Below, one piece after another: positions 39,601 through 51,670 of a stretch of 64,000 bases of DNA (position 1 is its first letter; each line of letters starts with the position of its first letter). Under the pieces are notes generated by a model. It made no database searches and was not told the DNA's origin. It worked only from the letters and a program-made list of their open reading frames with translations. Position numbers and translations under genes: made by a program. Source of the DNA: Letharia columbiana. Taxonomy: Eukaryota > Ascomycota > Lecanoromycetes > Lecanorales > Parmeliaceae. The stretch spans positions 124,001 to 188,000 of the forward strand of contig NW_023501071.1 in the NCBI RefSeq assembly GCF_014066305.1. The letters are read 5' to 3'.

Positions 39601-42600
39601 ACGTTATCGATTTTAAATTCTTTATCTATTTCTATTATATAAAGTCGTATTTTCTTAAAGGCCTTTTTATTAACCTCGATTTAAGTAATTATTATATAGT
39701 TCTTTTAATAGTAATCTTTCTTATCGTAGTTATAGTATATTAATTCTCTTAATTTTAAATTAATTATAATATTTAGAGGCGTAGTAATCGTATTTAAATT
39801 AAATTTAATAACGGATATAAAACATATATTAGCCGCGAATATTATCGTCGATATTCGTATTATAATTAACTTAATAGTAATCTTTATAAATTTAAAATTC
39901 TTATAATTAATATATTATAAATTATTTAGCTTTTAAAGATATTTTTTTATAGCCTTTAAAATAGTAAAACCTTCTATAATCTATTATATCTTCTTTAATT
40001 TCTTTCTTAATTTCTTAAAAAAATAGTTTTCTAGTATAAGAGTTTTATTATAATTAAGAATAATATTTAATCGAATAAAATCTAAATAGAAGTCGATAAA
40101 GATTCGAGTCTTTTATTATAGAGTATATATATTATATAATATATTACTATATCGATTTAAGTTCTTATAAATATTAACTAACTCGTTTATAATCTTAGTA
40201 AAAAATTAATATAAATTAATAAAGTTTTAAAGTCTTCTATATATCGTATATTATATAGTCTTATCGCCGAGTTATAAGACTACGTAAATTATTTTAAAGT
40301 TTTTAATAAAATAATAATCGCTATTAATCTTAAATTTCTATTTTATTTTAAAAACTAATCGTTTTAAATAGAATTACTATCGTTAATAAATAGAGATAGA
40401 TTTAAAATCTTAACTAATTTCTCTTTTAAATATCTAGATATATATTTCTTCTTAATTAATAATAGCTATAAATCTTTTATCGACTATATTTTAAAGCTAT
40501 TAACTTTTCATTATAAAAAAATTATATTCTTCTAAAAATCTCGAGCTAGTTAATTTATCTTCTCGATTATTCTATAAATCTAATATAAATCGTTTATAGT
40601 TAAATTCTTTTTTATAACGATATAATATTAAATAATAATCTCTCGAAAATCGTCTCTCTCTTAACGAATTTTATTTAATATAATTATAAATTCGTTAGAT
40701 TAATACTTAGCTTAATATTATAATTATAAATTATTAGTAATATCTTAAAATATATCTATTAAGTTTATCTCGTTAAAGATATTATCTAATAGAATTAATA
40801 TTTATTAAAACTTAATTTACTCTAATAAGATCTTAATTTAATCTATTCTTTCGATATTAAACTTTACTATAAAAAAGAAGAAAGAAAGATTTAAAATAAA
40901 GTAAAGAGGAGTTTAAATACTTCGAAAGAATAGATATTAAGAATATTAGATATACTAGAGAATAATAAAGCCTCTTTAAAATATATCGAAATTATTTAAT
41001 ATTAAGAATAAAAAATTTTACTATAAAGTCTAAAATAAGATTATTTCTTTATAAGGGTTTAATATATTTATTTCTTAATTATTTAAGACGTTAAGAAGAC
41101 TATAAATACTTTAAATAGTAATCTTTTAAGTACACTTACTTCGCTTAGAAGATTTCTTATCTTATAAAAAAATTATATATAAGAAAATTTCGAAGAATAA
41201 TATTTTAAATTAGCTATAACTCAGCCGTTTCTTATCTAATTAAGATCTTATTAAAATTCTAGATATTATAGTATATAAAGTTATAAGTAATATTATTAAT
41301 ATATATTTTAAATATAGAAATATAAGATAGTATTAGCTATTTTTTTTAATTCGCTAGCTATATAAATAATTTAATATCTTCTTTATCTCTTAATTACTAT
41401 TTATTAAGATTATTTCGCTATTTCTTTTAGACTTTTTAAAATCGATTTATCTATCTAATAGACTTATCTAAAAATATAATAATTTAACTTAATTTCTTAT
41501 TAAAGCCTCTACTAGCGCGTTTCTTTAAATTCGTTTATTAATATAAATAAAATAAATAAATTAATCTTAGTTATAGTATTAGAATTAATATAGATATAAT
41601 ATTAATATAGATATATTAAATAAGATAACTAAGATATTAAACTATATAGATAAAAAGAAGATATAATATAGTAGAGAATACCTTCGTTAAGGCCCGCTAG
41701 TCATAGGGCTAAGGGGTATATTAAGAGTACGCTCGTAATAAGCGATCTTTAATAAGCGATATCTGAATTTCTTATCTTTAAATATCTATAAGACTAAATT
41801 TAGTAATTCTTTTTTTATCTAAAAGTCTATATTATACTCTATAGTTTAAATAAAAAAAAATTAAATTTTAATAGAAAATAAAAAAGTTATTTTAAAATTA
41901 AATAATATATATATATATATATTTTAATTAGGGCTATCCGGCTATCGAGCGAACTCTAATAAGCGATATTTAAATTCCTTACGCTTTAATAATTATAAGA
42001 TCAAATTTTAAAATTTTAAAAAATTCGGAAAGCGTAGACTACGCTCTAAAATTTAAAATTTAAAATCTTAAAAACTTAATAGAAAATAAAAAAGTTTTTT
42101 TATATATTAATAATATATATCTATTTTTTTAATAATTATAAATATTAATTTATTTATTCGCGATATCTAATTAAAAAGCGTAGATCTAATAAATTAATAA
42201 TTAATTATATATATAAATTCAAGATTTTCTAATTTAGCTCTATCTTATTCTATTATATATACTAATAAAAATCTATAATTTTATCTTCTAAATATAATTA
42301 TATTTAATATATTAAGATTTTTATAATAGTTTAATACTTATTACTTAACGTATTAATACTATTATATTTATATTATATCTATATTTATTATTAAACTCTA
42401 TATCGCGCTTTTAATAATTTAAAAGATAAAATCTATTTAATTATTAACGCGTATAATAAAGCTTTTTTTATTATTTATATCTTATTTAATTTCGATATTA
42501 TTTATATCTTTTTAATTTAAGCTTTTATATTTATTTATATATATAATAATTCGCGTAATAAATAGAATATTAAATTTTCTTATAATTACGCTTATATATT

Positions 42601-44319
42601 TTCTTTATATAATACTATTAAAATATAAATCTATTAGAATAATAATTAGTATTAAAAGTTATTTATTATTTATCTATTATATTTCATTTAATTTACTTAA
42701 AAGTTTATTTCTATTTTAATAATAATATAATAATATATTTAATTTTATACTTTTTATTAAATATAATATAACTAATAGCTAAGATATCGACTTTCTTTAT
42801 TTTTTTAAGTAGTTTCTTTTTAAATATAAATATATCTATTCGCTATCGCGATTTCTTAATATTTTTATTTTTATTAATTTATTCTCTATTTTTTATTTTA
42901 ATTAAAAAATTAATTATTACTTAATTAATCTATATCGAAACTCTTTAATATTATTATTATTATTAATATTTATTATTTATTATAATAAATTAATAGAATT
43001 AATCTATTACGAGCGTATTCTTAATATATTACTTAGCTCTATAGCTAGCGAGCCTTAACGAAGATATTCCCTATTATATTATACTCTTTTTCCTATATAT
43101 ATAGTTCGATAGTCTTATTATTCTCGTTCTATCTTACTTATACTAATATTATATCTATACTAATTCTAATATTATAATAAAACTTCTTTATACCCTCTCG
43201 GCGAAGAGAATTAATAGATTTTTCACTTTCTACTTAAAGTAAGCGATCGAGTCTAATAAAGAAAACGCTAAGTATTTCTATTATATAGAAGTCTTATTAT
43301 ATATATAAATTATAAACTATCTATATTATTCGAAAGAATCTATATTAGATAATCTATATTATTAACGATAATCTAATTTATTAAAAAACGAGTTCTCTAT
43401 ATCGAATATAAGAAATCCTTCTCCGCTTCACTCTTTATATAAAATCTATCACCGACCAATAGACCTTCGATAAACTTTCTATTATTTAAAGAAATATTAT
43501 TTAGAGTACTTATAGAGATTATAATAATCTAATTAATTAAGGAATAAGTATTATAGACCTCCGCGAAGAAATAATACTATTTTAAATATTATAATCAAAT
43601 TTTAACACTCAATATAGAGATCTACCATCTTTCTCGACTCGTATATATCTTTATAGTACTGAAGTTCTAGAGATCTCTCTATTCCATCGATATTTACTAT
43701 AATACTCGACGGAGAAGCCTAGCCAAAATCGCTATTTTTACGCCTATCTTCTCCGCTCCGTTCTTATCTATATTTAATATATTATAAGTTTCTTAAATTC
43801 TTATTTAATTTCATCTATATTAATATTAAAATATTACTCTCCGTATCGTCGATATAAAAATACTTTCTCTAGATTACGATCTTCTATATATCGTGATTAG
43901 TCTTATTCTATATACTATCTTATATATAAAGACCTATATATAAGATATTCGCCTCTAAATTCGCTATAACTTCATATATTATATATATAGCGATCTCTAT
44001 CTACTAAGAATCTTTATTAGCGATATTATAGAATATCGAGTTAGTTAGAAAAGAATTAAACTTAAAAATCTAAGATATAAAGTTAAAATTCGTTTAATAT
44101 CTTAGTCTCTTTTTCTTCGCAGAAGATATTAGAGTAGTAGAGAGAGATATAAATCTAAAACTCGGCTGGTATCTCTATCTTTCTATCCCCGTCCCCACCT
44201 TTATTAATATTACGAGATTTCGAAGCACTAAAAGTATATCGATATCGATATTAATTAATCTCGCTATAGTTAGTTAGACAGTCACTTAGTCTAAGATTAT
44301 TAAATTTATTTATATTTAA

Positions 44320-45100
44320 TAATATTAATAGATTTAAATTTAAGAATTAAAAAATAAGAATTATAGATAAACTTAGCCTTAATAAAGACTATTATTCTAT
44401 CGACGCTTTTTAAATAAATTACGTTATATCGCGTCTTAGAGAAAAGACTATCGAATATATAATATCTAGACGTCGAAAGATTATAAAAAATTCTTATCTC
44501 TTAGTCGACGATCTTCTAAATTAACTATATAATCTTTATAAAACTTTATTAGACGTTATTCGATAAAGAAATATTTATAATTATTTAATCTTTAAAAGAT
44601 ATAATAGTTAGTTATTTTTCGAGTATTATATAGAGTTTATGAAATATATTATATATATATAGAAGTATAGCGATAAAGAATATTAGATTAATATTATTTA
44701 GCTAGATCTTATAATCGACTTAAGAAATAGAGTAAATCTTTATTTTCTAAATAAATATATTATATATAAAAGAAAGTAGATATTACTAGATTTAAAGAAA
44801 TATCTTATTATATTAGAATATTATAATCTAATATATATTAAACGACTAATAGATAAGAAAGTAAAGGTATTTACTAAATAGTATATTAAGGCGAGACTTA
44901 AAGATATAAGTAAACCGCGTAGTAAATATACTATTATTTCTCGCTCTAATCTAGAGAAATATAGGCGATAGATCGAACGTATTAGATCTATAAACGATAG
45001 GCTATATAAACGTATTAGATTTATAAATAATATAGTTATAAGAACGTAGTAGATATAGTTAAGAACGTAGTAGTTCTATAAATATAGTCGAAATTAGTAT
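44320..45100 (+). pseudogene. gag relic of LTR-5
   Basis: A plus-strand frame with scattered TAA/TAG stops gives a basic, charged product with long runs of Lys, Leu, Ile and Tyr (for example IISRRRKIIKN, LLVDDLLNQLYN), gag-like in position and composition. It ends with basic residues near 44970 and no zinc knuckle was made out. No protease or reverse transcriptase follows. 45100-45540 shares a TTTTTAAACGAATTAAAA block with the 3' region of LTR-4 (about 36007), linking the two families. Confidence 0.45.
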
Positions 45101-45936
45101 AAACATCGATAAATCCTCGAATATTATATTTTTAAACGAATTAAAATCATTCGATATCTTTAGAAAGATCTTATTTTTTTATATTTATAAATTAATTTCT
45201 TAAACTTATATTACTTAATAATTACCTTATATTAGACTTATTAATTAAGTTTCTCGTATTATTATATATATAAACGTCTTTAAAAGCTATAGTACGTCGT
45301 CTATAGATCTTACTATCGTCGTTAATAGCCTCGATCGATATCGGCTATATGAAATTTCATAAAGAGGCTTACTATCTTATATCAAATCTACTTAATATTA
45401 GATTTAAAGTTTTAGCGCCTACGGCTCGATTTAATACGAGAGATCTCGACTAATTAGATTATATTATTTCATCGATTTCTTCTCTATTAGATTAGGTGGC
45501 TATTATATAATAAATTCTTTTTCGATTATTATCTATTCAATTCTTTATAAATTCTTATTAAATTGAAAGCCCCTTAACGCTATAATAAAGTGCTATTGAC
45601 GACACGCTAGCGGAATCTCCGGGATGTGATATTGCTACCGCCGTCGTCGTCGGAGAAAGATATTAATTTGACCTAATATACTAACACTAAAAGTTCTTTG
45701 TTTTTATGGATTTATAGATTTTCAGCGAGCACAATATATATGTATGCGATGGAATTATTTAGTTCTTTCGAAGGTCTATGGTAGATAGGCTGGATGGGAG
45801 AAGATAAGATATGACTATATCTCCGGGATCTTAATCATCTCCAGTCAAGGCCTGTAGGGATTATGGATGTTTGGAGACACAAGGCAAGCAATGGGCCTAT
45901 ATCTCCGGTCTATCAGCTATGGGGGCCATGGCTATT

Positions 45937-45952
45937 TGAGAGGGGGGAGTAC
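45937..45952 (+). promoter_or_regulatory. Polypurine tract of LTR-5
   Basis: TGAGAGGGGGGAGTAC immediately before the 3' LTR start TGTTACGAG. Confidence 0.8.
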
Positions 45953-46296
45953 TGTTACGAGCGTACCCTTAACATATTACTTAGCCCTATAGCTAGCGGG
46001 CCTTAGCGGAGGTATCCCCTATTATATTATATCTTCTTCCCACATACATAGTTCGATAGCCTTCTTATTCTCGTTCTATCTCACTTATACTAATATCGCA
46101 CCTATACTAGTCCTAATATAATCTTTTCTATTTTAATTATTATAAAAAAATAAATTAATAAATATATATAAAGAAATTAAAGGATTTATATAAATATCTA
46201 TAAATATTAAACTATTTCTAATTTTAATTAAAGTTCGTTTAATTAAAAAGTATATTAATTTTAATAAATATTAATATTAGAAATAAAAAGAATATA

Positions 46297-46740
46297 TTAA
46301 TATATATAAAAGAATAAGATAGAATTAAATTAGAAAATCTTAAATTTATATATATAGTTAATTATTAATTTAGAGTTACTACGCTTTTTAATTAGATTAA
46401 CTAAATTATCGTAAATAAATAAATTAACGTCCGCAATTATTAAAATCACGCTCTCTCGCGCCTCCCTTATTAAATTATAGATATATATTATTTATAATAA
46501 TAATAAATTTTTTATTTTCTATTAAAATTTTGAATTTTTTTTTCAAATTACGAAGCGCTATTTAAGCTTTCCGAATTTTTAAGAATTTTAAAAATTTATC
46601 TTATAATTATTAAAGCGCAAGGAACTCAAATATCGCTCACCAAAGTTCGCTCACTAAAGATCGCTCACCTATTTACTCGATAGCCCACCAGATCCTAATT
46701 AAAAAAATGATTATGAATTTAATTCATAGGCCTTTACTCG
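46297..46740 (+). mobile_element. Hel-R copy
   Basis: TTAATATATA after A, ACTCG before T, 444 bp. It keeps CTCACCAAAGTTCGCTCAC, so it is little mutated. It interrupts repeat S; copy B near 50110 is uninterrupted, though simple AT sequence there makes the exact junction ambiguous by 2 bp. Confidence 0.8.
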
Positions 46741-47335
46741 TATTATATATTATCTTTAATATATTATTATAGAGTTCGATTTAAAGAATATTTATTTTTA
46801 TAAAATAATGAAATTTAAAGAAAAGAAAGTAAGAATAAAAAATTTAAAAAATTTAATAAGTTATAATAAACTAATAATTTAATTTTAATTAAGATAAATA
46901 AAGCTAATTACTTTCTAGCTCGCTTTTTTAAATATTCTATTTTTTAATCTATATAGATTATAATAATATTTATAAATATTATAAAAATAGTTAAAATTAT
47001 ATTAAATAATAACGCTTAATAAGCGTAACTCGCTTAAATTTAAATCTTTAAGATCGAAAAGAAAGCGTATTATCTATATTTAATTTAAGTTAGATAATAT
47101 AAAGTAATTTAAAAATTTAGTATACGAGGACTTATCTTTTTATATTAACTCTTTTTATTATAAAACTATCTTCTTTATATATTAAACTTCTATTTAAATA
47201 ATTTAATACTATTATAATAATATCTAAAATATAATATAATCTTTAAATTATATTACTATTCTTTATTTATTAATAATTTTAAATTAATATATAAATAGAT
47301 CGCGTAAATAGCTTAATTTATATATATTTATTTTA

Positions 47336-47937
47336 TTAATATATATAAAAGAATAAGATAGAGCTAATCTAAAAAATCTTAAATTTATATATATAATTAA
47401 TTATAAATTCGAGTTCGCTACGCTCTTTAATTAAACCGACTAAGTTAGTCTAATAGCTCTTACGAGCTCTCTTATTTAAAAAAATAGATATACGTTATTA
47501 ATATATAGAATAACTTTTTTATTCTCTATTAACTTTTTAAGATTTCTTTTTTAAATTATAGAACGAAATATAGGCTTTTAGATAAAAAAATAATTTCTAA
47601 AATTAGTTCTATAATTATTAATACGTAAGGAATTTAAATATCGCTTATTAAACTTCGCTTATTAAACTTCGCTCGACAGCCTTAATTAAAAAATAGATGT
47701 ATATTATTTAATTTTAGAATAACCTTTTTATTTTCTATTAAAATTTTAAAATTTTTCTTTTAAATTATAGAACGTAATATAGGCTTTTAGATAAAAAAAA
47801 GAATTACTTAATTTACTCTTTTAGATATTTAAAAGTAAGGAATTTAAATATCGCTTATTAAAGATCGCTTACTAAATTTACTCGACAGCCCTAATCTAAA
47901 AAAATAATTATGAATTTAATTTATAGGCCTTTACTCG
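47336..47937 (+). mobile_element. Hel-R copy, two-module form
   Basis: TTAATATATA after A and ACTCG before T, 602 bp, with two clusters of AAATATCGCTTATTAAA motifs (near 47635 and 47850). Confidence 0.75.
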
Positions 47938-48989
47938 TAATTAATAACTCTTTAAAAAAGCTAATATTATTCTAGATTAAGCGTTATAATATTTTATTTA
48001 AAAGCGTTAAAGTTAAAATTTTATTAGATATTACTATTACTTTAATAGATATCGTTACTATTTTAATAAATATTATTATTACTTTAATAAATATTATCGC
48101 TATCTTAATATTAATCGCTCTTATTTTAATAGAATTATAGTATTAATAAAAGTGAGATAATAGACTCTTTTAATTATTATTATACTTATTATATATAATT
48201 AATACGAGTTATAGCTTAAGCTTTATACGAGAATTTACTAGTCGAAAAGATATGAAATTTCTTAAACTTAGAATTTTTCGACTTTTACTTCTTTTCTTTA
48301 AAAATTTTTATCTTTATAATCTATTTATAAAATCTTATAACTATTAAAGCTTTAAAATAAGACTAGTTCGTTTTATACGAGATAATTTTAAAATACGATA
48401 ATTTATATATAAAATATTTAGTAAAATTAAAAATATTCTATATCTTTTAGAATAATATCTCGAAAATTACTTAAATTTCATATTAAATACTATATCTTTT
48501 CGATCTTCATTAACGAGATTCGTTATTATAATCGACTAATCTTATATTTTTAAATCTTCTTTTATAGCACTTAATTCGTTAGACTATATATAAAAAGAAA
48601 TTTATACTATTATACTATTATATTTAAAGATTTATTTTTAAAGTAATATATAAGATAATAAAAGTCTTTATAATTTATTATTTAAAAAATAAGTCTTCTA
48701 TTACTACGCTTTATAATTAGCTTTAATAGTCTCTATTTAAATAGATATTAATCTTTATATAATATATAAAAAGCGAGTTATATTATAGAAAAAGATTTTA
48801 AATCTTATAATAATTTTATCTAAGTTATTTAAATTAAAGATAAGAGTATATTTATTTATATATAATTTAATTATTTAGATAAAAAAGCGTTATATTATTA
48901 TTTATAAAATATAATTATTATAATAATTATAAGCCTTTCTCTTCTAAGTATTTATTTTAATTTAGAGTTTAATTACTATCGAATTAAAA
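47938..48989. other. AT-rich transposon debris with a 21-bp tandem repeat
   Basis: No gene recognised. Contains the tandem repeat at 48027-48131. It also has a 16-bp match, TTTACTAGTCGAAAAG near 48227, to the end of the foldback element at 56077-57089. Confidence 0.4.
48027..48131 (+). repeat. Five copies of a 21-bp tandem repeat
   Basis: Unit of the type GATATTACTATTACTTTAATA, five times with a few differences. A period of 21 keeps reading frame (seven residues, Ile/Thr/Leu-rich in one frame), so it may come from a coding repeat. Confidence 0.7.
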
Positions 48990-50315
48990 AAAAGATAAGA
49001 TATAAAAAGTATAAAAAAGTATATTTAATAATTCTAGAACGAATTAATAATATTTATAATAATTAAAATTAAAAATTAGCTATACTTAAATAAAAGATAG
49101 CTTTATACTATTTATATAATAATATAAATATTAATATTAATTAAAATATTAATTTAGATAGCGTAATCTTTATAATAAATCTTTATTATTATATATTAAA
49201 TTAATTATATATAAATAAAGATTTATAATTTTATCTTCTAGATATAATTATATTTAAAATTTAAAGTTTTTTATAAGAATTCGATATTTCTTAGCTAGCG
49301 CGTTAATATTCTTATATTTAAATAATAATAAAGTTTATTATTAAATTCTATATCGCGTTTTTAAATAATTTAAAATATAAAATTTATTTAATTATTAGCG
49401 CGTATAATAAAGTTATTCTTAATACTTATATCTTATTTAATTTTAATTTTATATATATTCTTATAATCTAAGCGTTTATCTTTATTTATATATATAATAA
49501 CTTATATAAAAATCGAAACTTTAAACTTTCTCTAAATTATACTTAGCTTTTTTTTATATTTTATTATTAAAATATAAATTTAGTAGAATAATAATTAGAA
49601 TTAAAAATTACTTATTACTAATTTATTATATTTTATCTAATTTATTTAAAAGTTTACTTTACTTTTAATTATAATATATTAATATATCTAGCTTTATACT
49701 TTTTATAGATTATAATATAATTAATAATTAAAATATTAAATTTCTTTATTTTTTTATACTTAAATATAAATCTATTTATTTACTATCGCGATCTCTTAAT
49801 ATTTTTATTTTTATTAGATTTATTCTTTATTTTAATTTTAATTAATAGCTTAATCGCTATTTAATTAATTTATATTATCTTTTTCTAATATTATTATTAT
49901 TATTATTATTATTTAATTTTTATTATAATAAATTTAATCTCTTCTATTTTAATCGCTATAAAAAAATTAATTAATAAATATATATAAGAAATTAAAGGGT
50001 TTATACGAATATCTATAAATATTAAGCTATACTTAATTTTAATTAATACTTATTTTATTAAAAAGTATATTAATTCTAATAAGTATCGAAGTTAGAAATA
50101 AAGAGAATATATATTATATATTATTTTAATTTATAAAGTTTAAATTAAAGAATAATTATTTATATAAAAAAAAAAGAAAAAAAAACGAAAATTTTAATAA
50201 ACTAAAAAAAGTTTTATTTTAATTAAATTAGATAAGAATAATTATTTATTAACTTATTCTTTTAAATATCTTATCTTTTAATTTATATAAGTTATAATAA
50301 TTATTATTAATTTCG
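48990..50315 (-). repeat. Repeat S, copy B (uninterrupted)
   Basis: Reference copy for two empty sites: 49215/49216 (Hel-R nest in copy A) and about 49920-49935 (LTR-5 in copy A). A minus-strand frame with TAA/TAG stops is followed from about 49560 to 49260; product not recognised. Its right end joins a Hel-Q 3' terminus, so repeat S may be the interior of a larger Helitron-family element. Confidence 0.6.
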
Positions 50316-50475
50316 TAATAGTAGAAGTAGATTAAAAACGTATAGTAAGCGATTAGACTTCGATTTAACTTAGAGCTAAGGCTAAAATTTCATTTAATTT
50401 AAAAAAATCTAACTTTATTTAACTTAGAAAAATGAAAAATCCAACTTTATAAATTTAATTTATAAGTCTTTACTT
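50316..50475 (+). mobile_element. Hel-Q type 3' end
   Basis: About 160 bp matching the 3' end of Hel-Q (AGTAGAAGTAGATTAAAAACG through GTCTTTACTTA). Similarity stops at about 50316; the sequence to the left is repeat S rather than Hel-Q interior. Confidence 0.6.
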
Positions 50476-51271
50476 ATTTAGTATAATAAATAGATATCTT
50501 AAGTATTTAAAGAATTATATAAATTTAAATAATAGTTATAACTATAAAAACTTACTTAATAATAAATATAAAGCGAATTTTAAATTAGACTATACTCGCT
50601 TCTAATACTCTATAGCTACTAGATTAAAGTAACTAATTAAAAGATAAATTTTCTTTTTTATAAAATATATATTCTTTTATAATCGTTTTCATATTTATTT
50701 ATTAAAATTAAATTTAAATTAATTATATTTTATTAAAAATATAAATTTATAGCGTAACGTAGTAGTAATAATAATTTAATATTTTAATAATAATACTAGA
50801 AAGACTATAGTAATAATATTTCTTTTATTAAAAGCGTTTATAATATATAAATATAATAGAATAAAAAGTTTAAATAAAGTTAGTAAAAAATTATAATAGA
50901 TTTAATTAGATCGCGCTAAGTTTAAGATATTATTTAATTAAATTAATAGTCGTCGAATAAAGCTAATCTCGCTTTAAATTTTCCTTTTTAAATTTATTAT
51001 TAAATTTATCTAGTAGATAGTTTAGTAATATAATTTAGAAGAATAGTTTAAAATAAAAAGAATAATAATTTAATAGGCTAATTATATAGAGTAGTTATTA
51101 GTCTTATTATATATCTATATATTAAATTACTATTTTATATTTTAAAATAATAATTTAATTATAAAGTTACTCTATACGGCGTTAGCGTAGTTATTTATTT
51201 ATATATATAAAATTAAATAATTAGCTAGTAAATCTATTAAGCTCTTATTATCTATATCTTCTATCTTCTAA
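50476..51271. other. AT-rich transposon debris
   Basis: No gene, repeat or motif recognised. Stops are dense in all frames, with few C or G. Confidence 0.4.
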
Positions 51272-51670
51272 TTAATATATATAAAAGAATAAGATAGAAT
51301 TAAGCTTAAAAATCTTAAATTTATATATATAATTAATTATAAATTTAAGATTATTACGTTCTTAACTAGATCGACTTAGTTATTATAAGTAAATAAATTA
51401 GCGTTCGTAACTATTAAAATCTTTTACTCTATTTTTAATCTTTAATAAGAACTTGATTATTTTCTATTAAAATTTTAATTTTTTTTTAAATTATAGAACG
51501 AAATATAGGCTTTTAGATAAAAAAGAATAATAAACTTTAATCTCATAATTATTAAAGCGTAAGGAATTCAAATATCTCTTATTAATATTCGTTTATTAAA
51601 GATCGCTTATCTATTAATTCGATAGTTCTAATTTAAAAAAATTATAAATTTAATTTTTAACCTTTACTCG
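51272..51670 (+). mobile_element. Hel-R copy, shortest form
   Basis: TTAATATATA after A and ACTCG before T, 399 bp; strongly mutated, with some deletions relative to the others. Confidence 0.7.

Larger units (their letters stand above)
27497..41576 (-). pseudogene. gag-pol relic of LTR-3 (two pieces)
   Basis: Minus-strand coding runs from gag near 41400 down to 36863, then from 29417 down to 27500. Reverse transcriptase starts near 38520 with a KYLDEYLKKGFII block, then SPILFAEK. The LTR-4 break falls in the integrase: the H2C2 part is right of the nest (about 36863-37080) and the core is left of it (about 29000-29417). The 3' part matches 60400-60850 of LTR-7. Stops are almost all TAA/TAG. 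Confidence 0.65.
27333..41740 (-). mobile_element. Gypsy LTR retrotransposon (LTR-3), split by LTR-4
   Basis: LTRs of exactly 164 bp at 27333-27496 (3') and 41577-41740 (5'), each ending TATTAG ... TAATA in plus-strand reading. Target duplication AGCGA is at 27328-27332 and 41741-41745. Without LTR-4 the element is about 6.97 kb. LTRs are close to, but distinct from, those of LTR-4. A pyrimidine run at 27497-27511 is the polypurine tract read on minus. Confidence 0.85.
27258..42265 (-). mobile_element. Hel-R copy split by LTR-3 nest
   Basis: 27258-27332 and 41746-42265 together make one two-module Hel-R of about 600 bp (CGAGTAAAG at left, ACTAA before T at right). The LTR-3 element entered the subterminal AAGCGA motif and duplicated AGCGA. 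Copy B of repeat S (49215/49216) is uninterrupted, so this Hel-R inserted between A and T with no duplication. Confidence 0.8.
43005..46118 (+). mobile_element. Gag-only LTR element (LTR-5)
   Basis: LTRs at 43005-43171 (167 bp) and 45953-46118 (166 bp). The 5-bp duplication TAATC is at 43000-43004 and 46119-46123. The 3' LTR still begins TGTTACGAGCG. The total of 3.1 kb leaves no room for pol. The last 400 bp of the internal region and the 3' LTR are little mutated, while the 5' LTR and gag are heavily mutated. Same family as LTR-1, which lacks even the gag part. Confidence 0.85.
42266..47335 (-). repeat. Repeat S, copy A, right part
   Basis: 42266-43004, 46124-46296 and 46741-46960 align in order with 49216-50300 (copy B). 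The copy is split by the LTR-5 element and a Hel-R. On the minus strand a degraded frame can be followed in copy B (about 49560-49260) whose stops are all TAA/TAG; the implied product is rich in Gln, Tyr, Lys and Arg. I do not recognise it. 46960-47335 shows nothing further. Confidence 0.6.
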
